The notes: generated by a model from the sequence alone, not told the origin. Shown: positions 54,493 to 64,000, counted from the first letter of the stretch. The stretch is 64,000 bases of DNA from Taibaiella sp965229095 (GCA_965229095.1 OZ245855.1:1240001-1304000); one strand, 5' to 3'. Made by a program: numbers and translations.

Positions 54493-56571
54493 ATGAAATA
54501 TCTCTTGTTGTTTTTCGGTGTCCTTATCCCTTCCTTCTTAACGGCACAGGAAGAAAATACGTATTGGGCTTTTGGCCATCAAATGGGTCTGGACTTCAAT
54601 CAAAATCCTCCCGCCGTTTTTCAAACAGAGCTAATATGCTGGGAAGGCGGGTCCGTTTTCTTTTCCGATGCTTCGGGCAACAAACTGTTTTACTCCAACG
54701 GCAACGAGGTGTGGGATGCCAATAACAACGTAATGCCCAACGGTAGCGGCATTACGGGCAATGGCCCTGCTTCCCCGGGCTTTCCTTGCTCTTCGGCACA
54801 GGGAACGGTATCTGCGCAATCGGTTACTAATCCCAATCAATACTACCTGTTTACCCTCGATGCCGTAGAAGATGTACCTCCTTTTGGCCTGGGCAAGTTG
54901 CGGTATTCTATTATCGATATGAGCCTGAACAGCGGCCTGGGTGATGTGGTCGCCAGCGAAAAGAATATCGTGCTGGAAGATTCCCTTTCCGAAAAGATGA
55001 TGCTGGTACCCGGTGACGGGTGCAACTACTGGCTGTTGGTACATCATGTGAGCAAACCCCTTTATTATGCTTTCAAAATAGATGCAGGCGGTATCGCCGC
55101 AACACCTGTTATTTCTACCGGTTTGCTGCCCGGCCTTATGGGCATCGGTATGATGAGCATTTCCCCCGATGGAAGCAAAGTGGTGCTGTCCCATTCCCTA
55201 TCCGGACTGGAGATCGGCGCCTTCGATAAGGCCACGGGGGTAATCAGTAATGTAGGGCAGTTTTCCAGCATGGGGCAATTCGGGATGTCTTCTCATTGTT
55301 TTTCCCCCGACAATACCAAGCTATACCTTAGCCGGAACAGCAGGCTATTGCAATACGATGTGAGCTTCTTTCCCAATGTCAGCGCGCTTGAGGCTTCTGC
55401 TATAGAAATTGCCACGGGTAATAATGCCCCCTGGGGTTATATGAGAAGAGGGCCAGATGACAAGATCTATATTGCCGACTACAACAGTCCCAGCCTGGCC
55501 GTGATCAATAACCCCAATAATCCCGGCCTGGCCTGTAATTATAACCCCAATGGGATCAGTCTTCCCGCCTTTGCCCAGTTTGCCAATCCCGCTTCGCCCA
55601 ACAATCCCTATTATGGACTTGGCCTGGGGCAGACGGTGCTGTCGGTCCGTAGCCATGTAGGGACGGGCACTTCAAGCTTAAAAGATACACTGGTTTGCCC
55701 CGGCGCCCAGCTTACGTTCAGCATAACCCAGGGCAGGGATCACTACCTGTGGAATAACGAAGAAACAGACAACACAATTACGGTAAAGAACCCTGGCACT
55801 TATTGGGTACATAGCTGGCAGGGCTGCCGGATGTATGCCGATACTTTTATTGTACGTATGGTAACCCTCGACCATTGGGGCATCGGCAACGATACCACCC
55901 TGTGTCCCGGCGTATCGCTGCTGCTCAATGCTTATGCCCCGGCTATCGATCATTATCTCTGGTCCGATGGCAGTACCAGCCCCACTTATACGGCCGGAGG
56001 AGCGGGGAGCTATGTGGTAACCGCTGATATAAAGGGATGTACTTTTTCCGATACACTCACGATAGCAGTATTTGCACCTTATGTGGAGATACAGCAACAG
56101 GACACTACTTTGTGTAAAGGCAATACGCTATTGCTTAGGGCCGAAGGCTGGCCGGAATGCAGCTATCGCTGGCAAGACGGCACTACCGACTCCGTGCTGG
56201 AGATACATGCTTCGGGCAGTTATATCGTGGCGGCAACCAATATTTGCGGCACTTACAGCGATTCCGTACGCATAGCGGTAGTTCAATGCGATTGCCGGAG
56301 CTTTGTGCCCAATGCCTTTACGCCCAACGGCGATGGGCGCAACGATGTTTTCGAACTGCACCTGAATTGCCCTAACCTGGAAGCTTTTCAGTTCTATGTT
56401 TTCAACCGTTATGGGGAGCGTATTTTCCAGACCGATAATCCCGACCGCAAATGGGACGGCTTTTATAAAGGCAAACCATTGGATACCGGTACTTATTTCT
56501 ATTACCTGAGATACAAAGGCCCTCAGCGGGAAGCGATAGAGCAAAAAGGAGATATTCTACTGATCCGCTAA
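54493..56571 (+). CDS. secreted gliding-motility-associated C-terminal (T9SS type B) protein
   Basis: 692 residues from ATG 54493 (MKYLLLFFGVLIPSFLTAQE), a signal peptide. Residues ~25-390 form a beta-propeller-like region (AFGHQMGLDFNQNPPAVFQT; repeats such as FSPDNTKLYLSRNSRLLQYD). Two Ig/PKD-like modules with paired Cys follow (DTLVCPGAQLTFSIT, DTTLCPGVSLLLNAY). The C-terminus is the TIGR04131-type sorting domain (FVPNAFTPNGDGRNDVFELH ... KGDILLIR). It is a clear paralogue of the protein at 58386-60488. Exported by the type IX system and probably surface-anchored; adhesion or motility role by family. Confidence 0.9.
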   Translation: MKYLLLFFGVLIPSFLTAQEENTYWAFGHQMGLDFNQNPPAVFQTELICWEGGSVFFSDASGNKLFYSNGNEVWDANNNVMPNGSGITGNGPASPGFPCSSAQGTVSAQSVTNPNQYYLFTLDAVEDVPPFGLGKLRYSIIDMSLNSGLGDVVASEKNIVLEDSLSEKMMLVPGDGCNYWLLVHHVSKPLYYAFKIDAGGIAATPVISTGLLPGLMGIGMMSISPDGSKVVLSHSLSGLEIGAFDKATGVISNVGQFSSMGQFGMSSHCFSPDNTKLYLSRNSRLLQYDVSFFPNVSALEASAIEIATGNNAPWGYMRRGPDDKIYIADYNSPSLAVINNPNNPGLACNYNPNGISLPAFAQFANPASPNNPYYGLGLGQTVLSVRSHVGTGTSSLKDTLVCPGAQLTFSITQGRDHYLWNNEETDNTITVKNPGTYWVHSWQGCRMYADTFIVRMVTLDHWGIGNDTTLCPGVSLLLNAYAPAIDHYLWSDGSTSPTYTAGGAGSYVVTADIKGCTFSDTLTIAVFAPYVEIQQQDTTLCKGNTLLLRAEGWPECSYRWQDGTTDSVLEIHASGSYIVAATNICGTYSDSVRIAVVQCDCRSFVPNAFTPNGDGRNDVFELHLNCPNLEAFQFYVFNRYGERIFQTDNPDRKWDGFYKGKPLDTGTYFYYLRYKGPQREAIEQKGDILLIR

Positions 56572-56604
56572 CGATAACAGCTATTATTTATAACAACCGT
56601 GATG

Positions 56605-56637
56605 AACAAAGAGGCCCTTCAAAAGGGCCTCTTTGTT
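56605..56637. terminator. strong bidirectional terminator
   Basis: AACAAAGAGGCCCTT and AAGGGCCTCTTTGTT pair perfectly (15 bp) with a 3-nt loop, between the type B protein gene and the convergent AraC gene. Confidence 0.92.
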
Positions 56638-56715
56638 TTGCTTGCACTAGCTGTCGTATTGTAGCAACGGAACAATGTTTCCGATCCGGGCATTGAAGAC
56701 CGGAAATACCTGCAG

Positions 56716-57642
56716 CTATTGCAATAGTCGTTTTTTATAAGCCGAAGGCGCTATCTGATATCGCTTTTTAAAAGCCGCAGAGAAATAATCGGTCCTGGTA
56801 AAACCGCTGCGTTCGCTTATCTCCGACATAGACAGACCTGTTGTTTTAATCAGTATTTCGGCATGCTTCAGGCGCAGGATCTGGATATACTGATGCGGGG
56901 CGTAAGAGCTGAATTGCTTGAAAATACGGCTGAAGTGAAAGGGGCTTGCATAGCAATGTTTCGCCAGTTCGTTCAGCGATATTTCCCGGTGGAAATTCCG
57001 GAAGATATATTCCTTGGCCCGCTCTACAGTACCGGCATAATTCTTGATCACGTTTTTATGCAATTGCTTCCCCCTTACTTTCCCCATAAGCGTATCTGTA
57101 AGGATCGTAACAAGGTCTTTTACCAGGAGGTCGACATGATCTTCGTTGACCGGGAAAGCCAGCATTTTACCCAGGTAATAATAAATATACTCCAGTTCGG
57201 GTGTGCCGGCTATCTGGATAGCTGCATGATCGTCAAAAGTAAACCCCGAAGGGTTGATCCCGTAATTCTCCTTGAGCAAGCGGAAAAAAGTTTCGGAGCA
57301 ATCAAAATAAGCATAAACCAGGGGCATACGCGTATCGGCTGCCGCCTGAAGCTTGTATTTAGGTTTGTCGATGAAGATACCTCCGTTATAAGATACCGAT
57401 ATCCCGGTAGGCGGGATAAATACGGCACTGTTGCTGCGTACAAAGAAAACGGTAAGGCATTGGCTGCCTGAAGAGCCGTAGGTCAATTGCTTCCAGCTTG
57501 TTTTCCTGCCGCCGGCTATGCCCAGGGTACCGCAGGTATATGGTGTTTCAAATTCCAGTAACCTGTCGCCCCGTTCCCTGTAATTCCATTCAAGTGTTTC
57601 GGCATCATAGAAGCTATGCGCCATTTCCAATTGTGTTGTCAT
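56716..57642 (-). CDS. AraC-family transcriptional regulator
   Basis: 308 residues. The N-terminal ~190 residues are a cupin-like sensing domain (FETPYTCGTLGIAGGRKTSW, LTVFFVRSNSAVFIPPTGIS). The C-terminal ~100 form the double helix-turn-helix AraC domain (EISLNELAKHCYASPFHFSR, FKQFSSYAPHQYIQ, SEISERSGFTRTDYFSAAFK). Flanked by two paralogous T9SS type B genes, which could be targets, though terminators separate them. A 740-bp gene-free region lies upstream of its start. Inducer unknown. Confidence 0.9.
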   Translation of the reverse strand: MTTQLEMAHSFYDAETLEWNYRERGDRLLEFETPYTCGTLGIAGGRKTSWKQLTYGSSGSQCLTVFFVRSNSAVFIPPTGISVSYNGGIFIDKPKYKLQAAADTRMPLVYAYFDCSETFFRLLKENYGINPSGFTFDDHAAIQIAGTPELEYIYYYLGKMLAFPVNEDHVDLLVKDLVTILTDTLMGKVRGKQLHKNVIKNYAGTVERAKEYIFRNFHREISLNELAKHCYASPFHFSRIFKQFSSYAPHQYIQILRLKHAEILIKTTGLSMSEISERSGFTRTDYFSAAFKKRYQIAPSAYKKRLLQ

Positions 57643-58385
57643 GATGTTCTTTCTCCTTTCTTTTGTCGTTTATAGTTCCTTTGGAGTACACCGGCATTTT
57701 GCCGGAACCATCCTCCATCCTGTCTGATAATATGCTGTGGGCACACAATGGCTACCTTATCTGCATTAACGATACCAGACCCTTGCCGTAGTTGTGTTCT
57801 TTGAGTTCGATGATGCCTGGGATAATAAACCCTGCCCATTTTCCATAAACAGCTACGGTTATCCACAGCTTTGTGATTAACCTTTTGTGGTGATATTCTG
57901 GATTGGAATGAGGAAGCAGGTTTTCTGGTAAATCTGGTTAAATTTCCTGCTACCGGTATGGTGCAATTACTATTTTGCTGTAGGGTACTAATACTTCCTT
58001 TTCTTTTGACGGATATTTACCGCCCGATCTTAGTGCCTTGTCCTTCTTTTTATTTTTTTTATGGTTTATTGATTGCGCTTTGCAGCAATACTTGGGGGAA
58101 GTAAACAGGTCCGGCCACAATAAGCTGCGACCGGACTAACTCCTTTGTCAAAAAGAATATTTCCATGGCGATAATTACCTGGCCTTAGTGTATATATTGG
58201 TTCTTAAAATGCAGTCCTTCCCGAAAGCATAGGAAGACCCGGAGCCGTGCTTAAAGGTTGGTAATACCCGGATAATAGCAAGAAAACACAATTGCATCAG
58301 TTGATAGTAGCGACTACTGTAGCTACAATGCCGGCCTGGCAAAAGGAGGTTACACGTGTTTGCGCTTTTATGCCAACTGTTTTTT
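57643..58385. other. gene-free region
   Basis: About 740 bp with no credible gene on either strand. It contains a GC-rich hairpin (GTCCGG...CCGGAC, ~58109-58136) whose minus-strand RNA would pair over 11 bp with two wobbles. That could be a late terminator for the gene ending at 58386. The AraC promoter should also lie here, but no good TAnnTTTG box was identified. Confidence 0.5.
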
Positions 58386-60488
58386 TTAGCGCAGCAAAAT
58401 GAGATCGCCTTTCTTTTCAAAGCGGGTATTGTCGGGGCCGGTATATTTCAGGTAATAGAAATAAGTACCGGTGTCGGAAAGCCTCCCTTTATACTGGCCA
58501 TCCCAACCGCCTTGCGGATCTTCCGTATGAAATACCCTTTCGCCATAGCGGTTGTAAATGTCGAGCCGGAACGAAGATACCCGGCAGCTTACTTTTACAG
58601 AGAACTGATCATTGGTACCATCGCCATTAGGCGAAAAGACATTGGGCGCAAAAACAGGACAGGCGCAGTTTTCCAGGTCGACCCGTACCGAATCGCTGAA
58701 GTTGCCGCACACATTAGTGGCTGTAACTTCGTAAATGCCGGCCTGGATTACAGTAACAGCACTGGTGGCGTTACCAGTGTTCCATAAATAGCTGCTTTCC
58801 GGGAAGGCTTTGGCATGCAGGTCGATGGCAGTACCGGAACAGATAATGGTATCTTTCTCCATAATATCCAGGTAGGGTTCCATAAGTGTAATACGGATCG
58901 AATCGCTACGGCTACAGCCCTCTTTATTTATGGTTACCCTGTACATGCCGCCTTGCGTAACCCTGTAAACAGGATCGTGGCTGCCATCCTGCCATTGATA
59001 ACTTGCTCCGGGCACTGTAGCATCCAGGAATAATGGATCGCCGGGACATATAGCCGTATCGTTGCCCAGCGCCAGGTCGAAACCGACCAGGTTCAAGTGA
59101 ATGGTATCGATATAGGTATGGCAGTCTTTAAAACCGGCAACCCAATAAGTACCACTTTCATTCACGTTAATGCTACGGCCAATGGCGCCGTTGCTCCAGG
59201 TATATTCATCATACTCCGGGGCTGAAAGACGGACTGTTCCGGCAAAGCAGGCAACAGTATCCCTGGCAGGACGAATAAGCGTATCGCCGCTCCTGTTAAT
59301 AAAGAACCTGTTCCCGAGACTGTATCCGTATCTTCCGAAGTAGGCAGGCAGGATCATCCCGGGGGGAACCTGCAGCGCTGTAGCATTATAGGCACATGCT
59401 GCCCCCAATGCATTAGGATTATCGATACTGGCAAGATAGGCCGGGTTGGCTGGGTTTTGTATGTCCACCTTGACCATATATATTTTGTTGTCGGGCGCTT
59501 CCCGCATACCCAAATGGCTATAATTAAATGTAGGTGAGTTGACCGCCAGGTATTTCGATGCTCTAATGGCAGTAATATCAGGCCATAAGCTCACGTCGTA
59601 TTGTATTACCTGGGAGAACCCCGTACAATAGAGTCTTTTGCTGTCGGGAGAAAAGGCTACGCCATAATGGAACAGGAAAAGGGCGGTGGATGTATCCATC
59701 ACCACGGCACTGCTTACGATACCGGTTGCATTGTCAAAAGTGGCCAGCTCTATTGGCTTGGTGGTTTCGGTGGCCCAGGCCAGCAAATGGCCATCGGGCG
59801 ATAGCTTCAATTGACCAGCCGGTTGACCGGGCACTACGCCCGAAGAATTTACAGGTACCGGGTTCACGCCATTGATATCTATCTTAAATGTCCTATAAAG
59901 CGTAGTATGCCGCCGGTGCGTGATCAACCAGTAGGAACAATCCTGCCCCCGTGCCACATCCATCTGCTCCGACATCAGGGAATCCAGGATAATGTTTTTC
60001 CGGGCAGGCAGTACATCGCCCAGGCCCCCATTCAGGCTCATGTCGATTACCGAATACCGGAGATAGCCCGGCGTAAGACCTGCTGATATTTGTTCTTCGG
60101 CATCAAGTGTAAACAGGAAGTATTGCATGGGATTGCTTACCGACCTTATAATCGCTACACCCTGGGAAGTGGAGCCGGGGATATTACCCCCTGCCAATCC
60201 ATTGCCCAGGATACCCGAACCATTAGGCATTACATTGTTACTGGCATCCCATACATCGTTGCCATTGGAATAAAACAGGAGATTACCCGCACCGTCCGAA
60301 ACAGAAGAACAGCCTTCCGAAGTCATCATATTCGTTTGGAAAAAAGCAGGTGGGTTCTGGTTAAAATCGAGCCCCAGCCGGTAGCCAAAAGTCCAGGTAT
60401 TATCCTCTTTCTGAGCGGCAGCCGAAGCAAAGAGCAACAGGCAGGAAAGCAGCAAAAGCGGATAGCGGCTAAATATATGCACGTTCAA
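58386..60488 (-). CDS. secreted gliding-motility-associated C-terminal (T9SS type B) protein, paralogue
   Basis: 700 residues, signal peptide MNVHIFSRYPLLLLSCLLLF (cleavage near AAAQ-KED). It matches the 54493 product nearly end to end: GYRLGLDFNQNPPAFFQTNM, LFYSNGNDVWDASNNVMPNG, YSVIDMSLNGGLGDV. Two Ig/PKD-like Cys-containing modules follow (GNDTAICPGDPLFLDATV, EKDTIICSGTAIDLHAKA). The sorting domain (VFAPNVFSPNGDGTNDQFSV ... KKGDLILLR) completes it. It lies in opposite orientation to its paralogue, with the AraC gene between. Surface or secreted; ligand unknown. Confidence 0.9.
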   Translation of the reverse strand: MNVHIFSRYPLLLLSCLLLFASAAAQKEDNTWTFGYRLGLDFNQNPPAFFQTNMMTSEGCSSVSDGAGNLLFYSNGNDVWDASNNVMPNGSGILGNGLAGGNIPGSTSQGVAIIRSVSNPMQYFLFTLDAEEQISAGLTPGYLRYSVIDMSLNGGLGDVLPARKNIILDSLMSEQMDVARGQDCSYWLITHRRHTTLYRTFKIDINGVNPVPVNSSGVVPGQPAGQLKLSPDGHLLAWATETTKPIELATFDNATGIVSSAVVMDTSTALFLFHYGVAFSPDSKRLYCTGFSQVIQYDVSLWPDITAIRASKYLAVNSPTFNYSHLGMREAPDNKIYMVKVDIQNPANPAYLASIDNPNALGAACAYNATALQVPPGMILPAYFGRYGYSLGNRFFINRSGDTLIRPARDTVACFAGTVRLSAPEYDEYTWSNGAIGRSINVNESGTYWVAGFKDCHTYIDTIHLNLVGFDLALGNDTAICPGDPLFLDATVPGASYQWQDGSHDPVYRVTQGGMYRVTINKEGCSRSDSIRITLMEPYLDIMEKDTIICSGTAIDLHAKAFPESSYLWNTGNATSAVTVIQAGIYEVTATNVCGNFSDSVRVDLENCACPVFAPNVFSPNGDGTNDQFSVKVSCRVSSFRLDIYNRYGERVFHTEDPQGGWDGQYKGRLSDTGTYFYYLKYTGPDNTRFEKKGDLILLR

Positions 60489-60697
60489 AATCTGGTTATG
60501 GGATACCTGATAAAGTTAAGTATTTAATTTGAAAACAATTATATTTTTAATAATAATGTTTATTTTTATTTGAGAGATAATATAGCTATAGACAGTCCTG
60601 CAAACATGGAGCGGCGGCTGTGCCATATCCCCGTATCTTTTTGACCCGGCAGGGCATTCTGCATACAGCCGTAAAGCAAGCTTAAACAATTATTGGC

Positions 60698-60705
60698 TAT
60701 TTTTG
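60698..60705 (+). promoter_or_regulatory. Bacteroidota -7 box (TATTTTTG)
   Basis: A full TAnnTTTG match about 26 bp before the TTG start at 60731. Confidence 0.5.
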
Positions 60706-60730
60706 GCGCTTAACCAAGACGCGTTTCCCT

Positions 60731-61192
60731 TTGTACACCAAAGAACAAGCTTCATCGATCAAGCAATCTTTCTGGAAAGCTTTCGGGCAGTATATGGCCC
60801 TGGAAACTTCTGCCGAAGGGCTTAAGATCAACTGGATCAATTATAAAACAGGCATTAAATATTTGTCATTTAAAATGCAGGCAGACAACTCGACCGCCTG
60901 CATTATGATCGAACTGTCCCATCCCGATGAGGGCCTCCGGGATTTGATGCTGGACCAGTTCGAGGCCCTGAAACCCATGCTGGACAGTCATTTGAAGGAA
61001 AGCTGGTTATGGGAACGGAATACCTTTGATGAACAAGGCAAGGCAGTAGCCAGGATCCGCAAATGCCTGGACAAGGTCAGCGTTTTCCGGCAGGAAGATT
61101 GGCCTGCGTTGATATCCTTCTTCAAACCCCGGATGCGGGCACTGGATGCCTTCTGGAGCGAGGCACAATACGGCTTCGACCTGTTCCGCTAA
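60731..61192 (+). CDS. DUF4268 protein
   Basis: 153 residues beginning at TTG 60731 (TTG-TAC-ACC-AAA); no ATG is available upstream in frame before a stop. The product MYTKEQASSIKQSFWKAFGQ ... INWINYKTGIKYLSFKMQAD ... FFKPRMRALDAFWSEAQYGF matches the DUF4268 family, whose members can resemble restriction-endonuclease-like folds but mostly lack a known role. Short, soluble. It converges with the DUF5686 gene with only 4 bp between stops. Confidence 0.85.
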   Translation: MYTKEQASSIKQSFWKAFGQYMALETSAEGLKINWINYKTGIKYLSFKMQADNSTACIMIELSHPDEGLRDLMLDQFEALKPMLDSHLKESWLWERNTFDEQGKAVARIRKCLDKVSVFRQEDWPALISFFKPRMRALDAFWSEAQYGFDLFR

Positions 61193-61196
61193 CACA

Positions 61197-63725
61197 TTAC
61201 AGTGCCAGTACGATCCTGCCCCGTACGCCCCATTCTGTAATATTGGGATGATCGAGGTACGTAAATCGTTTGACCACATCGATCCGCAGTACCTTAAATA
61301 TATTGGAAATGCCCACACTGGCCTCGATATAGGGGCCTTGCTGCAGGCTATGGCTCAGGAGATAGCCGCGCCTGTCGGATGGGAAATCAAATATCCCCTC
61401 GCGGCGCCGGCCGGGAAGGTTGTTGTCACCGATGGTGCCGTACAATGCTTTAAAAGAAGCTACTTCGCGCAGTTGCAGCTTTTTGACCAGGGGCACTTTG
61501 TTCAGGAAAAAACCATTGAACGAATGGTCGACATTAAGGCTGATATAACGGTCGCTGATAAACTCCATAAAGTTCATCAGGTTGTAGGATTGCAGCAGGT
61601 AAGCATAAGACTGGTTGGCCTTATGGATATAAAGCAGGGGGAAGGGCACATTGCCAAATACCTTACCGCCTTCCAGCACCACATCGGAGAAGCCCAGCTG
61701 CGAAAGATAGAACCGTTTGAATATATTGAGGCTAACGCTCTTGTAGTCGTATTGCCCGCCCATAAAGCCTTTCACGCCTATAGTACCCCTTAGGGTAAAT
61801 ATGGGGTAGCCGTTGAATACGGGCCTTCGGAATTTTTTACCCTGGTAAAACTGCTCGTTCGGCGCCCATCGTATTTCCCCGCTGAACTCGGAAAGCCTGA
61901 GGTTGGAAGGGTCGCATTTGGGTAAGGGTACCGGCGCACGGTATATCAGGCTGCCCGCAGGGTTTTGGATGCTGTGGCTGAAACCCGCCCTGAAGGAAAT
62001 ATGCGACCTCATTTCGTGCAGGTATTCGATGCTCCATTTTTTACTGTAAAGCCATTTGCTGTTATCGCCCCGCTTAAACGAAAGCAGGAAATTATCTTCT
62101 TCCATAAAAGCCATATCCTGGCCGGGGATCTGCGTTTCGTAGCTGTGCCGCACACTGATCGACCTTACCGGGAAACGGAAAACGGATTTTCCCGTAAGGG
62201 AATAAGTAACGCCCGCATTGTATTTCCATTTTTTATCCCTGAAGCCATAAGCAATATGGCCTTCCAGCATTACCCGCGTGCTGAAGAGATCGGTGGTGCG
62301 GCCTCCGAGCTTTAACCGTAACCCTTCTACCGGGTTGAAGCTGTAGAAAGAGTTGACCGGGCCTATCTCCACAGGTCCCAGCACCTCGTATCCCGAAAGC
62401 AGTAACGTGAAAATATTGACTGCCCTGTTAAAAGAAGGTCTGTGTTTCAGGGTATCGAGGTTGGCAAAAGCATCGCCCTTTGCTGTGTTCAGGGTTTCGG
62501 GCCGCAGCGTGATCCAGGCTTCTTCCGGTAAGGTTTTATCGTCTTCATGGCTGCGTTTGCCGGTCTGGTCGCTGTCTGCTATGCTGAATGGCTTCTGGTA
62601 ATCGGTTATCGAAACAACCCTTTCGCCATACATGCCTTTTTTATTGCCGATAACGCTCAGGCTCATGCCCAGGGTATTTTGCTGCAGGTAATAAGTGCCG
62701 GAATCGCTTTTTTGGTACTGCAGCGCGATCTGGAGATCGTTTACCCAGTTAAGGTTGATGTTCTTGTTCACGGTCATTTTTACATCGGTAACGGCATACG
62801 TACCGTCCAGCGCTACCAGTAAAGTCCCTTTGAACAAAAGATCGGCCTGGTTCCGGGGAAAAAACGAAAGCTGCACCTGCCAGGGCTGCGTTTCCTTGAG
62901 GGTATCGGTAATGAAATACTTATAGAAGGTAGGGGCCAGGCCGGCAATGGGGCTCAGCAACTGTAAATCGCCCAGGAGGATGTTGTTATCGTACACATCG
63001 GTACTGGCATATATCTTGTCGAAATAAGCTTCCAGGCCGCCGTCATCGGCAATGCCATCGAGGTTGGTTTTCTTTTGCCCCAGCAATTTATCTTCCCATT
63101 GACGGTTGCTGGTATTATAAAAATGCTGTACTGCTTTTTCCTGCAGGAAGATGGGCAATAAAGCTTTGCCTTTGACCTTGACCGTATCGGCATTTTTTAA
63201 AAAATAGGCAGCCCAGGAGCCTTTCTTCATCTTACTGTTGTCGGGGGTACGCATCAGCGATACCTGTAGCCGTTCGTATTGCGTGTAAGCGGCATGTACA
63301 TTGCCTTTGGGGTAGTTCTGGTCTTTGTGTTCGATCACCTGCCGTATCAGGGTCACGGCGGGATTATCCTTGTTGCGGTATCTTTCGCTGCGGCTGTTTA
63401 CCGAAACCTCCTGTAGCGTAGTACCTTCTTCCTTAAGGGCAATAACCAGGGGTTGTTTGGTCTCTTTACCGATGTGCAATATTATTTCTTTGTAACCCAC
63501 CATCGACACGCGTAAGCTATCGCTGGCGCGTTCCGTTTCGAGGGAAAACCGGCCTTCGTCATCGGTGACGATGCCAACGCCGGTTGCCGGAAAACCAACG
63601 CTGACAAAAGATAAAGGAGCACCTGTATGCTCATCCTTTACGATACCTTTTACCTTTATTTGTGCTTCGGATCTATTGCCTGTAAAAATTGCCGCTCCCA
63701 GCAGCAAAACACCATACCATTTCAT
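61197..63725 (-). CDS. DUF5686 outer-membrane protein with carboxypeptidase-regulatory-like domain
   Basis: 842 residues. Signal peptide MKWYGVLLLGAAIFTGNRSE, then a CarboxypepD_reg-like beta domain (~22-105: KVKGIVKDEHTGAPLSFVSV, DSLRVSMVGYKEIILHIG). DUF5686 follows, with its helical and periplasmic part (~110-300: NPAVTLIRQVIEHKDQNYPK) and a beta-barrel-like C-terminal half with alternating aromatic residues, ending GVRGRIVLAL. The family is widespread in Bacteroidota and its exact role is not established; an outer-membrane channel or assembly role is often supposed. Confidence 0.9.
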   Translation of the reverse strand: MKWYGVLLLGAAIFTGNRSEAQIKVKGIVKDEHTGAPLSFVSVGFPATGVGIVTDDEGRFSLETERASDSLRVSMVGYKEIILHIGKETKQPLVIALKEEGTTLQEVSVNSRSERYRNKDNPAVTLIRQVIEHKDQNYPKGNVHAAYTQYERLQVSLMRTPDNSKMKKGSWAAYFLKNADTVKVKGKALLPIFLQEKAVQHFYNTSNRQWEDKLLGQKKTNLDGIADDGGLEAYFDKIYASTDVYDNNILLGDLQLLSPIAGLAPTFYKYFITDTLKETQPWQVQLSFFPRNQADLLFKGTLLVALDGTYAVTDVKMTVNKNINLNWVNDLQIALQYQKSDSGTYYLQQNTLGMSLSVIGNKKGMYGERVVSITDYQKPFSIADSDQTGKRSHEDDKTLPEEAWITLRPETLNTAKGDAFANLDTLKHRPSFNRAVNIFTLLLSGYEVLGPVEIGPVNSFYSFNPVEGLRLKLGGRTTDLFSTRVMLEGHIAYGFRDKKWKYNAGVTYSLTGKSVFRFPVRSISVRHSYETQIPGQDMAFMEEDNFLLSFKRGDNSKWLYSKKWSIEYLHEMRSHISFRAGFSHSIQNPAGSLIYRAPVPLPKCDPSNLRLSEFSGEIRWAPNEQFYQGKKFRRPVFNGYPIFTLRGTIGVKGFMGGQYDYKSVSLNIFKRFYLSQLGFSDVVLEGGKVFGNVPFPLLYIHKANQSYAYLLQSYNLMNFMEFISDRYISLNVDHSFNGFFLNKVPLVKKLQLREVASFKALYGTIGDNNLPGRRREGIFDFPSDRRGYLLSHSLQQGPYIEASVGISNIFKVLRIDVVKRFTYLDHPNITEWGVRGRIVLAL

Positions 63726-64000
63726 GCATTACTCTTTTATAAACCACTCCCGGCAGGCAAAGAACCAATGAATCGCTTAATGCAGCTCATGTACTGGCCA
63801 TCATTTTCCTACTGACTTAGGACAAACAAATAAGGATTTACCCCTATTCCAGTTTTGAAGCGCGATATTAAGGGAAAAAATGTATATCCGGAAGCCTCCG
63901 GGTACTATAACAGGATAAAAAGAAGATTATTGTCCGGATGGGAGACCCGGAGCGCTATATGGGCAATAATTTTCCTCCCTAAACCGGCCCGGCCTGTTCA
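63726..64000. other. intergenic right end
   Basis: 275 bp upstream of the DUF5686 gene with no credible gene, hairpin or consensus promoter recognised; presumably the DUF5686 promoter region. Confidence 0.4.

Noticed and set aside
57639..57866. 75-residue frame upstream of the AraC gene
   Set aside because: Overlaps the AraC start, no motif, composition typical of non-coding DNA.

Overview
The window looks like a Bacteroidota chromosome, most likely order Chitinophagales / family Chitinophagaceae (inference). The evidence is type IX secretion sorting domains of both kinds, a gliding-motility-associated C-terminal domain, DUF5686 and DUF2652 proteins, a SusC/TonB-like receptor with a carboxypeptidase-regulatory domain, several TAnnTTTG-type -7 boxes, and few Shine-Dalgarno sequences. 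No rRNA, tRNA, CRISPR, integrase or transposase was seen.

Layout. 1-4.4 kb: the start of a DUF389 membrane protein (cut by the window edge), a LytS/LytTR two-component pair, a Crp/Fnr regulator and an orphan Bacteroidota-type RiPP (lanthipeptide-like) precursor peptide. 4.5-6.6 kb: a tiny basic protein, an aspartyl/asparaginyl beta-hydroxylase-like enzyme and a GNAT acetyltransferase. 7.1-24.5 kb: one co-directional biosynthetic operon. It has two giant PUFA-synthase-like polyketide synthases (NMO/ER-KS-AT-ACP-ACP-KR, and KS-AT-DH-PPTase), a free ACP, an alpha/beta-hydrolase, two tandem GT1 glycosyltransferases and two tandem HHxxxDG acyltransferases (PapA/condensation fold). Together they encode every activity needed to build a reduced or unsaturated polyketide/fatty-acyl chain, glycosylate it and acylate it. 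A secreted or cell-envelope glycolipid is the best guess for the product. A DUF2652/SRPBCC protein follows under its own promoter-like element.

25.7-33.4 kb: a divergent oxidative island. Leftward: DJ-1/PfpI protein, small beta-rich protein, Cys-rich four-helix membrane protein and tyrosinase. Rightward: a sarcosine-oxidase-like flavoenzyme and an L-amino-acid/monoamine-oxidase-like flavoenzyme. A hairpin terminator lies at each end and two promoter-like elements lie between, so this looks like one functional unit. 33.5-40.6 kb: NmrA-type reductase and HxlR regulator with overlapping divergent promoters, a thioredoxin-reductase-like protein behind TGCAA inverted repeats, a T9SS-sorted protein, a TonB receptor and an RluF-type pseudouridine synthase. 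40.6-46.6 kb: an AT-rich, gene-poor stretch of tiny ORFan proteins with two paralogous pairs, an RRM protein, and a fatty-acid desaturase broken by one in-frame amber codon. 46.6-64 kb: mostly conserved genes. These are an SGNH-like hydrolase with a T9SS tail, a BchI/BchD-like AAA+/VWA pair, a START protein, a serine hydrolase, ilvE with a HEAGH protein, two paralogous gliding-associated secreted proteins flanking an AraC regulator, DUF4268 and DUF5686.

The two best candidates for undescribed systems are the 7-24.5 kb PKS-glycolipid operon and the 26.9-33.4 kb tyrosinase/amine-oxidase island. The orphan RiPP precursor is third.
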